Shown here: positions 15,453 to 23,833 of the stretch, piece by piece
Position numbering within the stretch: the stretch's first letter is position 1
Layout: each line of letters opens with the position of its first letter
NCBI GenBank assembly: GCA_031423155.1
Contig: JANPEZ010000017.1
Coordinates: 1-38,323, forward strand
Source: JANPEZ01 sp031423155
GTDB taxonomy: Bacteria > Actinomycetota > UBA4738 > HRBIN12
Direction of reading: 5' to 3'
Length of the DNA: 38,323 nucleotides
The notes under the pieces: model-generated
Databases searched by the model: none
What the model was told of the DNA's origin: nothing
Seen by the model: only the letters and a program-made list of their open reading frames with translations
Position numbers and translations under genes: made by a program

Positions 15453-17123
15453 ATGAAGTCCGGACTCGAGATCGCCCAGGAAGCCGTCCTCCTACCGATA
15501 GCCGATATCGCCGCTGCTGCGGGGATCTTGCCGGAAGAGCTGGAGCAGTACGGCAAGTACCGGGCGAAGGTCTCGGCCGCGATCCTGCACCGGCTGGCCG
15601 GGGCGCCTGACGGAAAGCTCATCATCACGACCGCCATCACCCCGACCAAGGCAGGCGAGGGCAAGACGACGACTTCCGTCTCGCTCACTCAGGGTCTCGG
15701 CAAGATCGGCAAGAAGGTGATGCTCTGCCTGCGCGAGCCTTCGATGGGGCCGGTCTTCGGCATCAAGGGCGGCGGCAACGGTGGCGGATACGCCCAAGTC
15801 GTTCCGATGGAGGAGATCAACCTTCACTTCAACGGCGACTTCCACGCGGTGACCGCGGCGCACAACCTGCTCGCGGCAGCGCTGGATGCCTCGATCTTCA
15901 ACGCCAACCCGCTGAATATCGATCCGCAATCGATCACCTGGCCGCGATCGCTCGACGTCAACGACCGCGAACTGCGCTACATGGTCGTCGGTCTAGGAGG
16001 CAAGGCGCACGGCGTCCCCCGCGAGAACTCGTTCGTGATCACGGCCGCAAGCGAGGTCATGGCCATCTTCGCCTTGGCGAGCGATCTTCAGGACCTTCGT
16101 GCGCGCCTGGGCCGGATCGTCGTCGCCGAGACCCGCGACCGCAAGCCCGTCACGGCTGAGGACCTTCAGGTCGCGGGCGCGATGACCGTGGTCATGAAGG
16201 ACGCCATGGCCCCCAACCTGGTGCAGACCTTGGAGGGCCAGCCCGTCCTCATCCAGGCCGGCCCGTTCGGCAACATCGCTCACGCCAACAACTCGATCAT
16301 CGAGGACCGGGTGGCGCTGAAGCTGGCCGATTATGTAGTGACCGAGGCGGGTTTCGCCAGCGACCTGGGCTTCCAGAAGTTCTGCGACATCGTCTGCCGC
16401 ACAGGCGGTTTCACGCCGAGTGCCGCGGTCCTAGTGACTACGGTCCGCGCGACCAAGTCCCACGGTGGCATGGCCTTCAAAGACCTAGCAACCGAGGACC
16501 TGGACGCGCTCCGCAGAGGCGCCGACAACCTCGCCGCGCACATCCAGATCGTCAAGGAGTACGGCCTGCCCTGCGTCGTCTCCGTCAACAACTTCCCCAC
16601 CGACACGGACGCGGAAGTCGCGCTGATCGAGGAACTGGCGAACGCCGCCGGTGCCGAGACCGTCGTCGTCAATCGCGGCTTCGCCCTGGGCGGCGACGGC
16701 GCCGTCGACCTGGCCAACGCGGTAGTCCAAGCCTGCGAGAAGCCCAACACCTTCGACTTCCTGACTCCCGACAAGACCTCCATCAAGGACCAGATCGAAG
16801 CCATAGCGACGCGGCTCTACGGGGCCGAAGGGGTCGACTATCTACCTCAAGCCGAGAAGGACATCGCGCGCATGGACCAGCTCGGCTTCGGAGAACTGCC
16901 CGTCTGCATGGCCAAGACGCACTTGTCCCTCAGCCACGACCCCTTGATGCTGAACCGCCCGCAGGGTTTCCGCCTGCCCGTGAGGGGCGTCGTCCCCAGC
17001 GCTGGCGCCGGCTTCGTCGTCGCGCTTTGCGGAGACATGCAACGCATGCCGGGCCTGGGTAAGACACCCGCCTTCCAGAACGTGGACATAGACGCCGAGG
17101 GGCGCACCGTCGGCTTGTTCTGA
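15453..17123 (+). CDS. fhs: Formate--tetrahydrofolate ligase (10-formyl-THF synthetase)
   Basis: ATP-dependent, reversible joining of formate to tetrahydrofolate; 556 aa, family length. Motifs are the P-loop TPTKAGEGKTTT near residue 64, LREPSMGPVFGIKGG near 93 and NGDFHAVTAAHNLLAAALD near 127. The C-terminal MCMAKTHLSLSHDP-type block reads VCMAKTHLSLSHDP here. It is divergent from fdhD and ends three bases from the convergent fchA. Linked to a formate dehydrogenase and to FchA/FtcD, it could run toward formate and ATP, releasing C1 units for oxidation to CO2, or toward biosynthesis; the sequence alone cannot decide the direction. Confidence 0.97.
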   Translation: MKSGLEIAQEAVLLPIADIAAAAGILPEELEQYGKYRAKVSAAILHRLAGAPDGKLIITTAITPTKAGEGKTTTSVSLTQGLGKIGKKVMLCLREPSMGPVFGIKGGGNGGGYAQVVPMEEINLHFNGDFHAVTAAHNLLAAALDASIFNANPLNIDPQSITWPRSLDVNDRELRYMVVGLGGKAHGVPRENSFVITAASEVMAIFALASDLQDLRARLGRIVVAETRDRKPVTAEDLQVAGAMTVVMKDAMAPNLVQTLEGQPVLIQAGPFGNIAHANNSIIEDRVALKLADYVVTEAGFASDLGFQKFCDIVCRTGGFTPSAAVLVTTVRATKSHGGMAFKDLATEDLDALRRGADNLAAHIQIVKEYGLPCVVSVNNFPTDTDAEVALIEELANAAGAETVVVNRGFALGGDGAVDLANAVVQACEKPNTFDFLTPDKTSIKDQIEAIATRLYGAEGVDYLPQAEKDIARMDQLGFGELPVCMAKTHLSLSHDPLMLNRPQGFRLPVRGVVPSAGAGFVVALCGDMQRMPGLGKTPAFQNVDIDAEGRTVGLF

Positions 17124-17126
17124 CTT

Positions 17127-17762
17127 CTAGTCCAGCCGCAGCTGGAAGGCGGTCTGCGTCTCTCTGAGGAGCTGATCGGCCCGGCTCTTCAAGGAGGCAA
17201 CCTCGTCGAGCATGGCGGTTCGTTTGGTCTCGTCCTTCAGGGAGCTGGCGTTGATCTCCACGTTGGCGATAGCGCATAGACCTGCGGAGTACAGGCACGA
17301 CGCGCCGCTCAGTCCGTCAGAAGCGGCTTGCGGATTGCCCATCGCGGTGGCGTCCTCGGCCAGCTCCATGAGATCGACGGCCTTGCGCGCCAAGGACAAC
17401 GGAACCTCGGCGGCGTCGACGTAGCCGACCTGGATGGCCGCGGAGCGGGCAGCCTTCTCCTCGTCTGTGCCCTTGGGCATCTTGAAGGCGGCCATCACAC
17501 CGTCGAAGGCGTGCGCGTCGGCGTCGGCCAACTGCAGGAACTCCGCTTGCGCCGCAGAGGCTTTCGCGATCAGGTCCTTCATGCGCTCTTCGAGATCTTC
17601 GAAACCGGCCTTTCCCACGGTCAGGGCTCCGACCATGGCGATCAGGGCGGCGCCGGTGGCGGCAGCCACTCCGGCCACAGCTCCCCCGCCGGGTGTCGGC
17701 GCGTCCGACGCGACGTGATCTAGGAACTCGCCGACCGTCTGTCCGGCTATGCCTTGGCTCAT
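17127..17762 (-). CDS. fchA: Formimidoyl-THF cyclodeaminase / methenyl-THF cyclohydrolase family protein
   Basis: Converts 5-formimino-THF to 5,10-methenyl-THF with ammonia release; 211 aa, all-helical family of that size. The N-terminal DAPTPGGGAVAGVAAATGAAL is characteristic. Further helices include MGNPQAASDGLSGA near 142 and a C-terminal coiled part. It abuts ftcD (2-base gap), the partner that in mammals is fused to it in one polypeptide. Together they take the formimino group of histidine breakdown into the folate pool. No histidine utilisation genes are in the window, so another formimino donor remains possible. Confidence 0.92.
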   Translation of the reverse strand: MSQGIAGQTVGEFLDHVASDAPTPGGGAVAGVAAATGAALIAMVGALTVGKAGFEDLEERMKDLIAKASAAQAEFLQLADADAHAFDGVMAAFKMPKGTDEEKAARSAAIQVGYVDAAEVPLSLARKAVDLMELAEDATAMGNPQAASDGLSGASCLYSAGLCAIANVEINASSLKDETKRTAMLDEVASLKSRADQLLRETQTAFQLRLD

Positions 17763-17764
17763 GA

Positions 17765-18667
17765 CTACTCCCCCTCTATCAGTCGTTCGAGTACCTGCTT
17801 GGTTTCGTCGAAGCCTCGCAGCTTCACGTGTTCGGCGTCTCCGGACCCGAGCGCTGCTTCGGGCACGAGCCCCACTATCTCGCTGTCCGTTACTTCCATG
17901 TCCTTCCCGCCGGCGAGCCGAGCGACCTCGTCGTAGGCTCGACGCAGTCCGGTCACCTCGAAGTCCACGAGGTTCATCGACACCGTAACGCAGGCGCGTT
18001 CGGCGACGGCGAAGCCGATCGCGCGGAGGGATGGCAGTCCTCCCGAGGACTCACGCACTGCCTTCGCGATCTCTTTCGCCGCGGCCTCGTCGGTTGAGGC
18101 TAGATACATGTTGAAGGCGACCAGTGGCTTGCGCGCGCCTACGGCGGTTGCGCCGGCGCGCCCGATCGCGTGAGGACCGAAGTCGGGAAGGCGCTCTCCG
18201 CGCGCGACCGCCTCGCGCAGGCCCTCGTATTCGCCCCGGCGCACGTCGGCGAGCGATGCGCGAACGGGCGAGAGCGCCGCCCGGTCGTAAAGGTAGACGG
18301 GCAGGTTCAAGGTCTCGGCGAGCGAGCCAGCGAACGAGCGGGCCAGCGAGACGCACTCGTCCATAGTCACGCCTCGAACGGGCATGAAAGGGATGACGTC
18401 GGCTGCACCCATCCGCGGATGACCGCCGATGTGCTCTTTCATGTCGATCAGTTCGACCGCGGCGGCGGCTCCGGCAAGAGCACTGCGATGCACCGCGTCC
18501 GCATCCCCCAGCACCGTGGTGTCCAAGCGGTTGTGATCGGCGTCGGCCTCGGCGTAGACGACGCGCGCGCCGGGAACGTGCAGGGCCGAGACGATGGCCT
18601 CGATGACCTCGGGGCGCCGGCCCTCGCTGAAGTTCGGAACGACGCCGACGATGCCCGGCTCCCCCAT
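17765..18667 (-). CDS. ftcD: Glutamate formimidoyltransferase
   Basis: Transfers the formimino group of N-formimino-L-glutamate to tetrahydrofolate; 300 aa, the length of the stand-alone enzyme. Signatures are VPNFSEGRRPEVIEAI at the N-terminus, DADHNRLDTTVLG near 42, HIGGHPRMGAADVIPFMP near 82 (His general base region), and VSMNLVDFEVT near 230. The ATG at 18667 follows a TATCCT box by 8 bases. A frame extension to 19162 is shadow within the lipoprotein gene. First gene of a two-gene unit with fchA. Confidence 0.95.
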   Translation of the reverse strand: MGEPGIVGVVPNFSEGRRPEVIEAIVSALHVPGARVVYAEADADHNRLDTTVLGDADAVHRSALAGAAAAVELIDMKEHIGGHPRMGAADVIPFMPVRGVTMDECVSLARSFAGSLAETLNLPVYLYDRAALSPVRASLADVRRGEYEGLREAVARGERLPDFGPHAIGRAGATAVGARKPLVAFNMYLASTDEAAAKEIAKAVRESSGGLPSLRAIGFAVAERACVTVSMNLVDFEVTGLRRAYDEVARLAGGKDMEVTDSEIVGLVPEAALGSGDAEHVKLRGFDETKQVLERLIEGE

Positions 18668-18675
18668 GGGCGCAG

Positions 18676-18681
18676 AGGATA
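18676..18681 (-). promoter_or_regulatory. -10 box of ftcD
   Basis: TATCCT on the minus strand, 8 bases before the ATG, within the short gap after the lipoprotein gene. Confidence 0.4.
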
Positions 18682-18687
18682 CGCCGG

Positions 18688-19413
18688 TCAGCAGTCCGGG
18701 GCCGTGGCGGTTTCGGCGGCGAGCGGCGGCGCGACGCTCACGCCCGTCCCGAAGTCGGACATCGTGATGGCCAGCGCCACATTGGCCGGCGAGGGGGCTC
18801 CCTCGAATGCGATGTCGAAGGAGTAGGAGACGCGAACGGGCATGCCGGCTTCGCTCAACCAAACCTCCGCCGCGAGGGTGTTGCCGACCGCGGTCGCGGC
18901 GTCGTTCAAGCCCGTGGCTTTCAGATCGACGCTGATGGCATAGCGCGTCACGGAAGGATCGGCCGCGGCTCCGAGCTCTTCGGCCTGGGTGGCGCCCGAG
19001 AGCAGAGCGGGGATCACGTCGAAGCTCTGTCCCAGCTGGGCGAGCCCTCCGGCATCGGCTGTGCTGTCCGTGGAAGCCGCCGGCTTGGCGCACCAGTCGG
19101 GTCCCTTCTCCACCGGACCGCCGGAGGTGTAGACGGTGTCGCCGATCCGCAGCGTCGTCCATGAACCGCCGTCGGCGGCGGTGAACTTCACGCTGGCGAT
19201 GTCACGACCAAGGTCGACCGAGCCCTCCCCGCCGGAGGGGAAGGGCGAAGCCGCGAACCCCTCGGGCATGTCCACCCGGAAGATCGGCCGCACATGGAAA
19301 CCGCCGGCGTTCTGCAGGAAGTCGGCAGCTACGTGCACGCGCGCGAGCGGATCAGGTCCGCCCGTGCACGCCGCTGCCGAAACCATGACGACGAGAAGCA
19401 GTATCCGCTTCAT
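18688..19413 (-). CDS. Predicted lipoprotein (LppX/LprG-like size)
   Basis: 241 aa secreted lipoprotein of unknown role. The signal peptide MKRILLLVVMVSAAAC ends in a lipobox (SAAAC), so the mature protein would be anchored through Cys16. The rest is soluble, beta-rich and begins with a helix-like segment (ARVHVAADFLQNAGGFHV). Length and pattern recall actinobacterial LppX/LprAFG lipid carriers, but I see no specific motif, so this is weak. The start at 19413 is set by the signal peptide and by a TAGCGT box 7 bases upstream. It separates the GcvT-like pair from ftcD on the same strand. Confidence 0.8.
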   Translation of the reverse strand: MKRILLLVVMVSAAACTGGPDPLARVHVAADFLQNAGGFHVRPIFRVDMPEGFAASPFPSGGEGSVDLGRDIASVKFTAADGGSWTTLRIGDTVYTSGGPVEKGPDWCAKPAASTDSTADAGGLAQLGQSFDVIPALLSGATQAEELGAAADPSVTRYAISVDLKATGLNDAATAVGNTLAAEVWLSEAGMPVRVSYSFDIAFEGAPSPANVALAITMSDFGTGVSVAPPLAAETATAPDC

Positions 19414-19420
19414 CGCCGGA

Positions 19421-19426
19421 ACGCTA
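19421..19426 (-). promoter_or_regulatory. -10 box of the lipoprotein gene
   Basis: TAGCGT on the minus strand, 7 bases before the ATG at 19413, directly after the stop of the GcvT-like gene. Confidence 0.45.
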
Positions 19427-19435
19427 CAGCAACCC

Positions 19436-20518
19436 CTAGCTGCGAGGACGCTTCTTCTCCGGGTCGAAGATGCAGACCGGAGCGATGGTCGCGACCGCGC
19501 CACCGACCTCCACCTTCTCGCCGTCGGCCGAGACCGCCGTGTCCAGCATCGCCAGAGCTATCGAACCGAAGATCGGAGACGTCGAGGGCGATGTGACCTT
19601 GCCGACCTCGACCCCGTCCTTGGTAACTGCGGTTCCGGCCTCGGGAAGGGTGTCGCCCTCGATGTTCAGGGTCTTGAAGCGCTTGGGCGGGTTGGCGCCG
19701 TAGGCCTTCATGGACGCGGCCCCGACGCACTCGGTGTCGGTCTTGATCATGCGATCCAGGGACACGTCCCAAGGAGAGCTGACGCCGATCTCGTAGTCGA
19801 CGCCGATGATGACCAGACCGGCCTCGACCCGCGCGACGTCGATGGCGTCCAAACCGAACGGACGGCCGCCGGCCCCGATCAGCGCCTCCCACAGAGCTGG
19901 CGCGGAGGCCGGGTCGGTGATCATCTCGAACCCAAGCTCTCCGCTGAATCCGGTGCGAAGGACCGTCGCCTGCACACCGCCCACCCTTACCGGCTCCGGG
20001 CTGAACCGGAAGTACGACAGCGAGGACAGGTCGAAGTCGGTCAGCGACTGGACCACGTCCCGCGAGGTCGGGCCGGTCGCCGAGATCAACGGCATGTCGA
20101 CGGCACGCTCGGCGATCTGAGCATCCAGACCCCCGGCCGTCTCGCGGAACCAGTCCTCCAGACCCGGGGAGTTGATGATGACCCAGTACTTCTCGTCGGA
20201 GTGCTTGTAGACGTTGCCGTCATCGACCATCGCGCCGTCGGCGTTGACGAACGCCCCGTAGCGGACCGAACCCGCCGTCGCGCTCGAAAGATCGTTCGAG
20301 AACCGTCGTTGGATCAGCCGGCCAGCGTCGGCGCCGGTGACCTCGTACTTGATGGCCGAGAACAGGTCCCAAAGACCGGTGGCGTTGCGGATGGCCCGGT
20401 ACTCGCCGTCGGCGTCGCCGAAGTTCATGAACCAGGGCCAGCCGTCCTCCCAATACGGCTCGCCGCCGAGCGCTACCTGTGCATCGTGAAGCGGTGAGCG
20501 GATCCCTTCCTCAGCCAT
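19436..20518 (-). CDS. GcvT-like folate-dependent aminomethyl/methyltransferase, copy 2
   Basis: 360 aa protein of the glycine-cleavage T-protein fold. The N-terminal GATGLWDL-type segment reads NATGLWDLFSAIKYEVTG. The folate/amine-site Asp lies in AMVDDGNVY near residue 97, RTGFSGELGFEM near 190 is the family's best block, and a barrel follows to the end (FDPEKKRPRS). GcvH and GcvP are absent nearby and the sequence is more divergent than a housekeeping GcvT, so demethylation of a small N-, O- or S-methyl compound is as likely as glycine cleavage. AAAGGA precedes the ATG. It lies 35 bases after a paralogue with the same KKRPRS tail. Confidence 0.85.
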   Translation of the reverse strand: MAEEGIRSPLHDAQVALGGEPYWEDGWPWFMNFGDADGEYRAIRNATGLWDLFSAIKYEVTGADAGRLIQRRFSNDLSSATAGSVRYGAFVNADGAMVDDGNVYKHSDEKYWVIINSPGLEDWFRETAGGLDAQIAERAVDMPLISATGPTSRDVVQSLTDFDLSSLSYFRFSPEPVRVGGVQATVLRTGFSGELGFEMITDPASAPALWEALIGAGGRPFGLDAIDVARVEAGLVIIGVDYEIGVSSPWDVSLDRMIKTDTECVGAASMKAYGANPPKRFKTLNIEGDTLPEAGTAVTKDGVEVGKVTSPSTSPIFGSIALAMLDTAVSADGEKVEVGGAVATIAPVCIFDPEKKRPRS

Positions 20519-20553
20519 CTTCAGTTCCTTTCCGTGTCGTTGGCCGCGCGGCG

Positions 20554-21651
20554 CTAGCTGCGCGGGCGTTTCTTCTGCGGGTCGTAGAGGGCAAGGTCGT
20601 CGACCGTGCCCGAGATGCTTCCGTCGGCCATGGCGACCTCGAGGGTCGTGCCGTTGGTCGCCAGGTCGGCGCGGATGATCGCCAGGCCGATCTTCCCGAG
20701 CTTAGGACTGTCGGCCGGACTGGTCAGAACGCCTGCATCCTCGCCGGCGAAACTCAATGCGGCGCCGTACTCGGGGAGCGTGTCGCCTTCAAGGCGGATG
20801 GTCTTGAAGCGGTTGGGCGGCGCCTTGGCGACCTCGCGCAGTTCGTCCTTGCCCATGAACTCCCCGGCACCATCTAGGGCGACGACCCGGTCCATCCCCA
20901 TGTCGTAAGGAGTGCGGGCGTGCTCCTCGTAGTCGTAGCCGGTCACGATCATGCCGACCTCGACGCGGATGGCCTCGATGATGTCGATGCCGTAGGGAAC
21001 CGCCCCGGCATCCATCACGGCCGCCCAGATGTCGTTCGCGTACTCGGGCGCCAGGAAGAGCTCGTAGCCGAGTTCGCCGCTGAAGCCGGTGCGGGACAAG
21101 GTCACAGGCTGACCTACGATCTTGATCTGCTCGGGGATGAACCGGAAGTACTTGAGCGAGTCGATGTCGGCGTCGGTCAGCGACTTCACCAGGTCGCGCG
21201 AACCCGGCCCCTGGATCTGCATGCTTGGGAGCTGCTCGCCCAGGTACTCGAAGGACACGTCCAGGCCCTTCGTGGCGTCCTCGAAGTACTCCTGGCGGTT
21301 CATGTCGTTGGTCATCACCCACAAACGCTCGGAAGAGAACCTGAAGACGGTGCCGTCATCGACCAGCAGGCCGTTCTCGTCCAGGAACCCGCCGTACTTG
21401 ACCTGGCCGTCGACCATCCCCAGAACATCGCTCGAGTGCGCGTGCTGGACGGCCTCCGCGGCGTCGGGTCCGCGGAACTCCCACTTGTTCAGCGGGGACA
21501 GATCCCACATGCCGACGCCGTCCCTCACGGCGGAGTACTCCCGGTCGAAGTCGCCGAAGCCCCCGGTCCACATCCATCCGCCCTCTTCTTCGAAGGTCGC
21601 GCCGGCCGCAGCCTGCACGTCGTAGAAAGCGGTCTTGATCGCTTCGCTCAT
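20554..21651 (-). CDS. GcvT-like folate-dependent aminomethyl/methyltransferase, copy 1
   Basis: 365 aa, same fold and layout as the gene that follows it. GVGMWDLSPLNKWEFRGPDA near residue 45, LLVDDGTVF near 95, RTGFSGELGYELFL near 190, and the tail YDPQKKRPRS. The pair arose by duplication and has since diverged clearly. Homologues in this superfamily include GcvT, dimethylglycine and sarcosine oxidase domains, DMSP demethylase DmdA and vanillate demethylase LigM; none can be singled out here. It is the first gene of the unit, with its own promoter and a palindromic operator (21699-21728). Confidence 0.85.
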   Translation of the reverse strand: MSEAIKTAFYDVQAAAGATFEEEGGWMWTGGFGDFDREYSAVRDGVGMWDLSPLNKWEFRGPDAAEAVQHAHSSDVLGMVDGQVKYGGFLDENGLLVDDGTVFRFSSERLWVMTNDMNRQEYFEDATKGLDVSFEYLGEQLPSMQIQGPGSRDLVKSLTDADIDSLKYFRFIPEQIKIVGQPVTLSRTGFSGELGYELFLAPEYANDIWAAVMDAGAVPYGIDIIEAIRVEVGMIVTGYDYEEHARTPYDMGMDRVVALDGAGEFMGKDELREVAKAPPNRFKTIRLEGDTLPEYGAALSFAGEDAGVLTSPADSPKLGKIGLAIIRADLATNGTTLEVAMADGSISGTVDDLALYDPQKKRPRS

Positions 21652-21698
21652 CCTCGGTCCCTTCGCTCGGCCCGGCTCGGCCCGGGTCGCACCGACGA

Positions 21699-21728
21699 TG
21701 TATACCGCGTAGTTGAACGACTGTTCAA
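21699..21728 (-). promoter_or_regulatory. Promoter and palindromic operator of the GcvT-like pair
   Basis: On the minus strand: TTGAAC (-35, 21728-21723), an 18-base spacer and TATACA (-10, 21704-21699); transcription would start near 21692, about 40 bases before the ATG. The -35 is one arm of a perfect inverted repeat TTGAACGACTGTTCAA (21713-21728). Such 6-base arms with a 4-base centre are typical of TetR/AcrR-family sites, so repression lifted by a small ligand is likely. Confidence 0.6.
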
Positions 21729-21741
21729 GTCCTGGGCACGT

Positions 21742-22338
21742 TCAGGGCCGGGCCAGCTTGAGCAGGTCGCCGGCGGTCGGCCGCGGGTGCCCGGGCACCT
21801 TCTCTGCCAGCACGAGGAACAGCTGGGCCGTTACCAGGGCATCGTCGAGGGCATCGTGGGCATTGGCGACCGGAACCCCGTACCTGGCGGCGCTCGCCGA
21901 GAGCGAGTATCCGGGCTTGTCGCGGGTCTGCACCGGCTCTGCATCGACCGCGATGACCAGGTTCCGCACATCGATCGTCCGGCGTCTCCATCGGCGGAGG
22001 CCTCCCCCGAACATCGACTCAAGGAAGTTGACCTCGACGGGAGCGAACCAGGTGAGTAGGAAGCGACCTTCCAGCGAGGCGCGCAGGAGATCGCGGACCT
22101 CACCGAGCTTCGGGGAGCCGGCCAGGTCTTGGGGCCGAAGTTCGTGGATCGTCTGCGACTTCGGCGAGGGAGGAACGTGCGGCTCGATCAGTTGGTGCAC
22201 CGACTCGCCCAGGACGGCCCTGCCGGCCCTAACCGGTACGACGCCGAAAGAGATCACCGCATCCTTGGCGTAGTCCAGACCGGTGGTTTCGAAATCCAAG
22301 GCGGCGTAGTCCACTTCCCGCCAAGGCCGACGGGCCAT
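21742..22338 (-). CDS. DnaQ-like 3'-5' exonuclease
   Basis: 198 aa DEDDh exonuclease. Exo I is ALDFETTGLD near residue 14 (catalytic Asp/Glu). The middle contains a TWFAPVEVNFLESMF segment in place of the usual HNAxFD, and Exo III is NAHDALDDALVTAQLF near 163 with the His-Asp pair. Size fits a stand-alone epsilon-like or oligonuclease-type protein rather than a polymerase subunit. Start ATG 22338, 35 bases after the 5-formyl-THF cyclo-ligase gene; upstream frame is shadow of that gene. It may be the last gene of the glucokinase/LLM/cyclo-ligase unit. Confidence 0.85.
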   Translation of the reverse strand: MARRPWREVDYAALDFETTGLDYAKDAVISFGVVPVRAGRAVLGESVHQLIEPHVPPSPKSQTIHELRPQDLAGSPKLGEVRDLLRASLEGRFLLTWFAPVEVNFLESMFGGGLRRWRRRTIDVRNLVIAVDAEPVQTRDKPGYSLSASAARYGVPVANAHDALDDALVTAQLFLVLAEKVPGHPRPTAGDLLKLARP

Positions 22339-22373
22339 CGCCCGCGACGGCACCCCGGGCGCGCCACCCGGGG

Positions 22374-22955
22374 CTAGGGGCGATCGCATCGCAGGGTTCT
22401 CGACTCGGTAAGGATGACATCGACCGGAAGATCGAAGGCTCCGCCCGGCAGCGGCTCCTGGACGATCTGAAGGTCGAAGCAGATGCCGGCACGCAAGCCA
22501 CCGCACAGGGGAAAGAACCTGTCGTAGTAGCCGCCGCCATATCCGACCCTGGCACCACTCAGGTCGAAGGCGACCCCGGGAGTGACGACGATATCGACGT
22601 CTTCGGGCCCCAATACTCGCCCGATAGAAGGTTCCTTCGCACCGAAAGACGTCTCGGTGAAGGGGTCGCCTTCTTCGTAGACCTGCGGCTGCAACTCGGC
22701 GTCAACGATGCGGGGCAGTGCCACCGTGTGGCCGCGTTGGCGCAGCGCCGACATCAACGGGGCTGTGTCCACCTCCGAGCCGAACGACCAGAAGGCCATG
22801 ACGGTCCGGGCCGAACCGAGTTCGGGAAGATCGAGGAACCGGTGGGCTATCTTCAGGGAAGCCTCACTGCGAGAGGCCGGGTCCATCGCTTCACGTGCAT
22901 CCCGCACGCGTCCCCGCACCGCTTTCTTCGCTTTCTTCAGCTCGCCGCTGCTCAT
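22374..22955 (-). CDS. fau: 5-formyltetrahydrofolate cyclo-ligase
   Basis: Returns 5-formyl-THF to 5,10-methenyl-THF using ATP; 193 aa, family length. The N-terminal basic helix (ELKKAKKAVRGRVRDAREAM) is typical, and the C-terminal active-site block reads VTPGVAFDLSGARVGYGGGYYDRFF near residue 125. 5-formyl-THF is a side product that inhibits folate enzymes, so a repair role beside the C1 genes is logical. ATG 22955 overlaps the stop of the LLM gene (ATGA). Confidence 0.94.
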   Translation of the reverse strand: MSSGELKKAKKAVRGRVRDAREAMDPASRSEASLKIAHRFLDLPELGSARTVMAFWSFGSEVDTAPLMSALRQRGHTVALPRIVDAELQPQVYEEGDPFTETSFGAKEPSIGRVLGPEDVDIVVTPGVAFDLSGARVGYGGGYYDRFFPLCGGLRAGICFDLQIVQEPLPGGAFDLPVDVILTESRTLRCDRP

Positions 22956-23833
22956 GCGCGGAGCGCCTCCGCTATCAGATCGAGCCGGTCGGAAGGTCCG
23001 GCGGGAAGGAATATCGCCCATCCGCAGCCCGCGGCGGCCAACCCGTCGATGAACCCTTGGAGCTCGCCGGTGGTCCCCGTCCAGACCGGGCCGACCGAGA
23101 GCTCCTTCTCCGCTCGGGCGGCGAGGAGTGCATCGAGCTCAGTCTGATCGGGCGCGACGAGGGTGATGCCTCCCCATGTGGGCATGACCTGCCGATCTCC
23201 CGCGCTCCCGCGCAGCAGCGCGGCTTTCCGGTCGAACACCTCGGCCGTCAGGCCCCAGCCGTTCCAGCCGTCGCCGACACGTGCGGCGATCCGGACCATC
23301 TCGTCGGCCACGCCTCCGATCCAGATCGGCGGGCCGCCGGCGGTGACCGGCGGCGGCAGGAGCGGACCGGACATGGCAGGGGTGAGCGAACCGGCGGGCC
23401 AGGCCTCACCTGTGATCAGCGCGCGGAGGGCGCGCTCCGTCTCCTCTAGCAGCTGGCGTCTCTCGGTGACCTCCATGTGCCGGAAACCGAACATCTCGTG
23501 TTCGGCGCGGGAGACCTCATCGCCCGTGCCGAGGGTGATGATCGCGCGGCCTTCGCTGATCTGATCGAGCGCAGCCGCTTCCTTCGCCAGCATGCCGGGG
23601 GCTCTCAGGCCAACGCGGGCGATCAGTGTTCCGATCGTCAGTCCGGGTTGGGCTGCAGCGACCGCAGCCAGCGTGGTGAACAACTCGACGGAGGGGAACG
23701 AGGGCCCCATCGGAGGGAAGAGGTGGTCGGCGGCGAACACGCCGTGGTAGCCCAGGTCCTGCGCGCGCGCGGCGAACTCCAGCACGCGCCGCGGATCCTC
23801 GGTGAAGACGGGGAGAACCAGGCCGAACTTCAG
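22952..23833 (-). CDS. LLM-class (F420- or flavin-dependent) oxidoreductase, probable CTG start
   Basis: 293 aa TIM-barrel oxidoreductase of the luciferase-like family, in actinobacteria usually F420-dependent. The start KFGLVLPVFTEDP is the family's first strand; DHLFPP and GTLIARVGLRAPGMLAKEAAALD follow, and GRAIITLGTGD near 110 is characteristic. No ATG, GTG or TTG precedes KFGLVLP. A CTG at 23833 does, with AGGAGG 10 bases upstream and a CTGA overlap with the glucokinase stop. The alternative GTG at 23785 would delete the first barrel strand. Substrate unknown. Confidence 0.88.
   Translation of the reverse strand: MKFGLVLPVFTEDPRRVLEFAARAQDLGYHGVFAADHLFPPMGPSFPSVELFTTLAAVAAAQPGLTIGTLIARVGLRAPGMLAKEAAALDQISEGRAIITLGTGDEVSRAEHEMFGFRHMEVTERRQLLEETERALRALITGEAWPAGSLTPAMSGPLLPPPVTAGGPPIWIGGVADEMVRIAARVGDGWNGWGLTAEVFDRKAALLRGSAGDRQVMPTWGGITLVAPDQTELDALLAARAEKELSVGPVWTGTTGELQGFIDGLAAAGCGWAIFLPAGPSDRLDLIAEALRA

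Noticed and set aside
19136..20497. 453-codon plus-strand frame opposite the lipoprotein and GcvT-like genes
   Set aside because: Shadow frame without recognisable domains; both minus-strand genes are strong.
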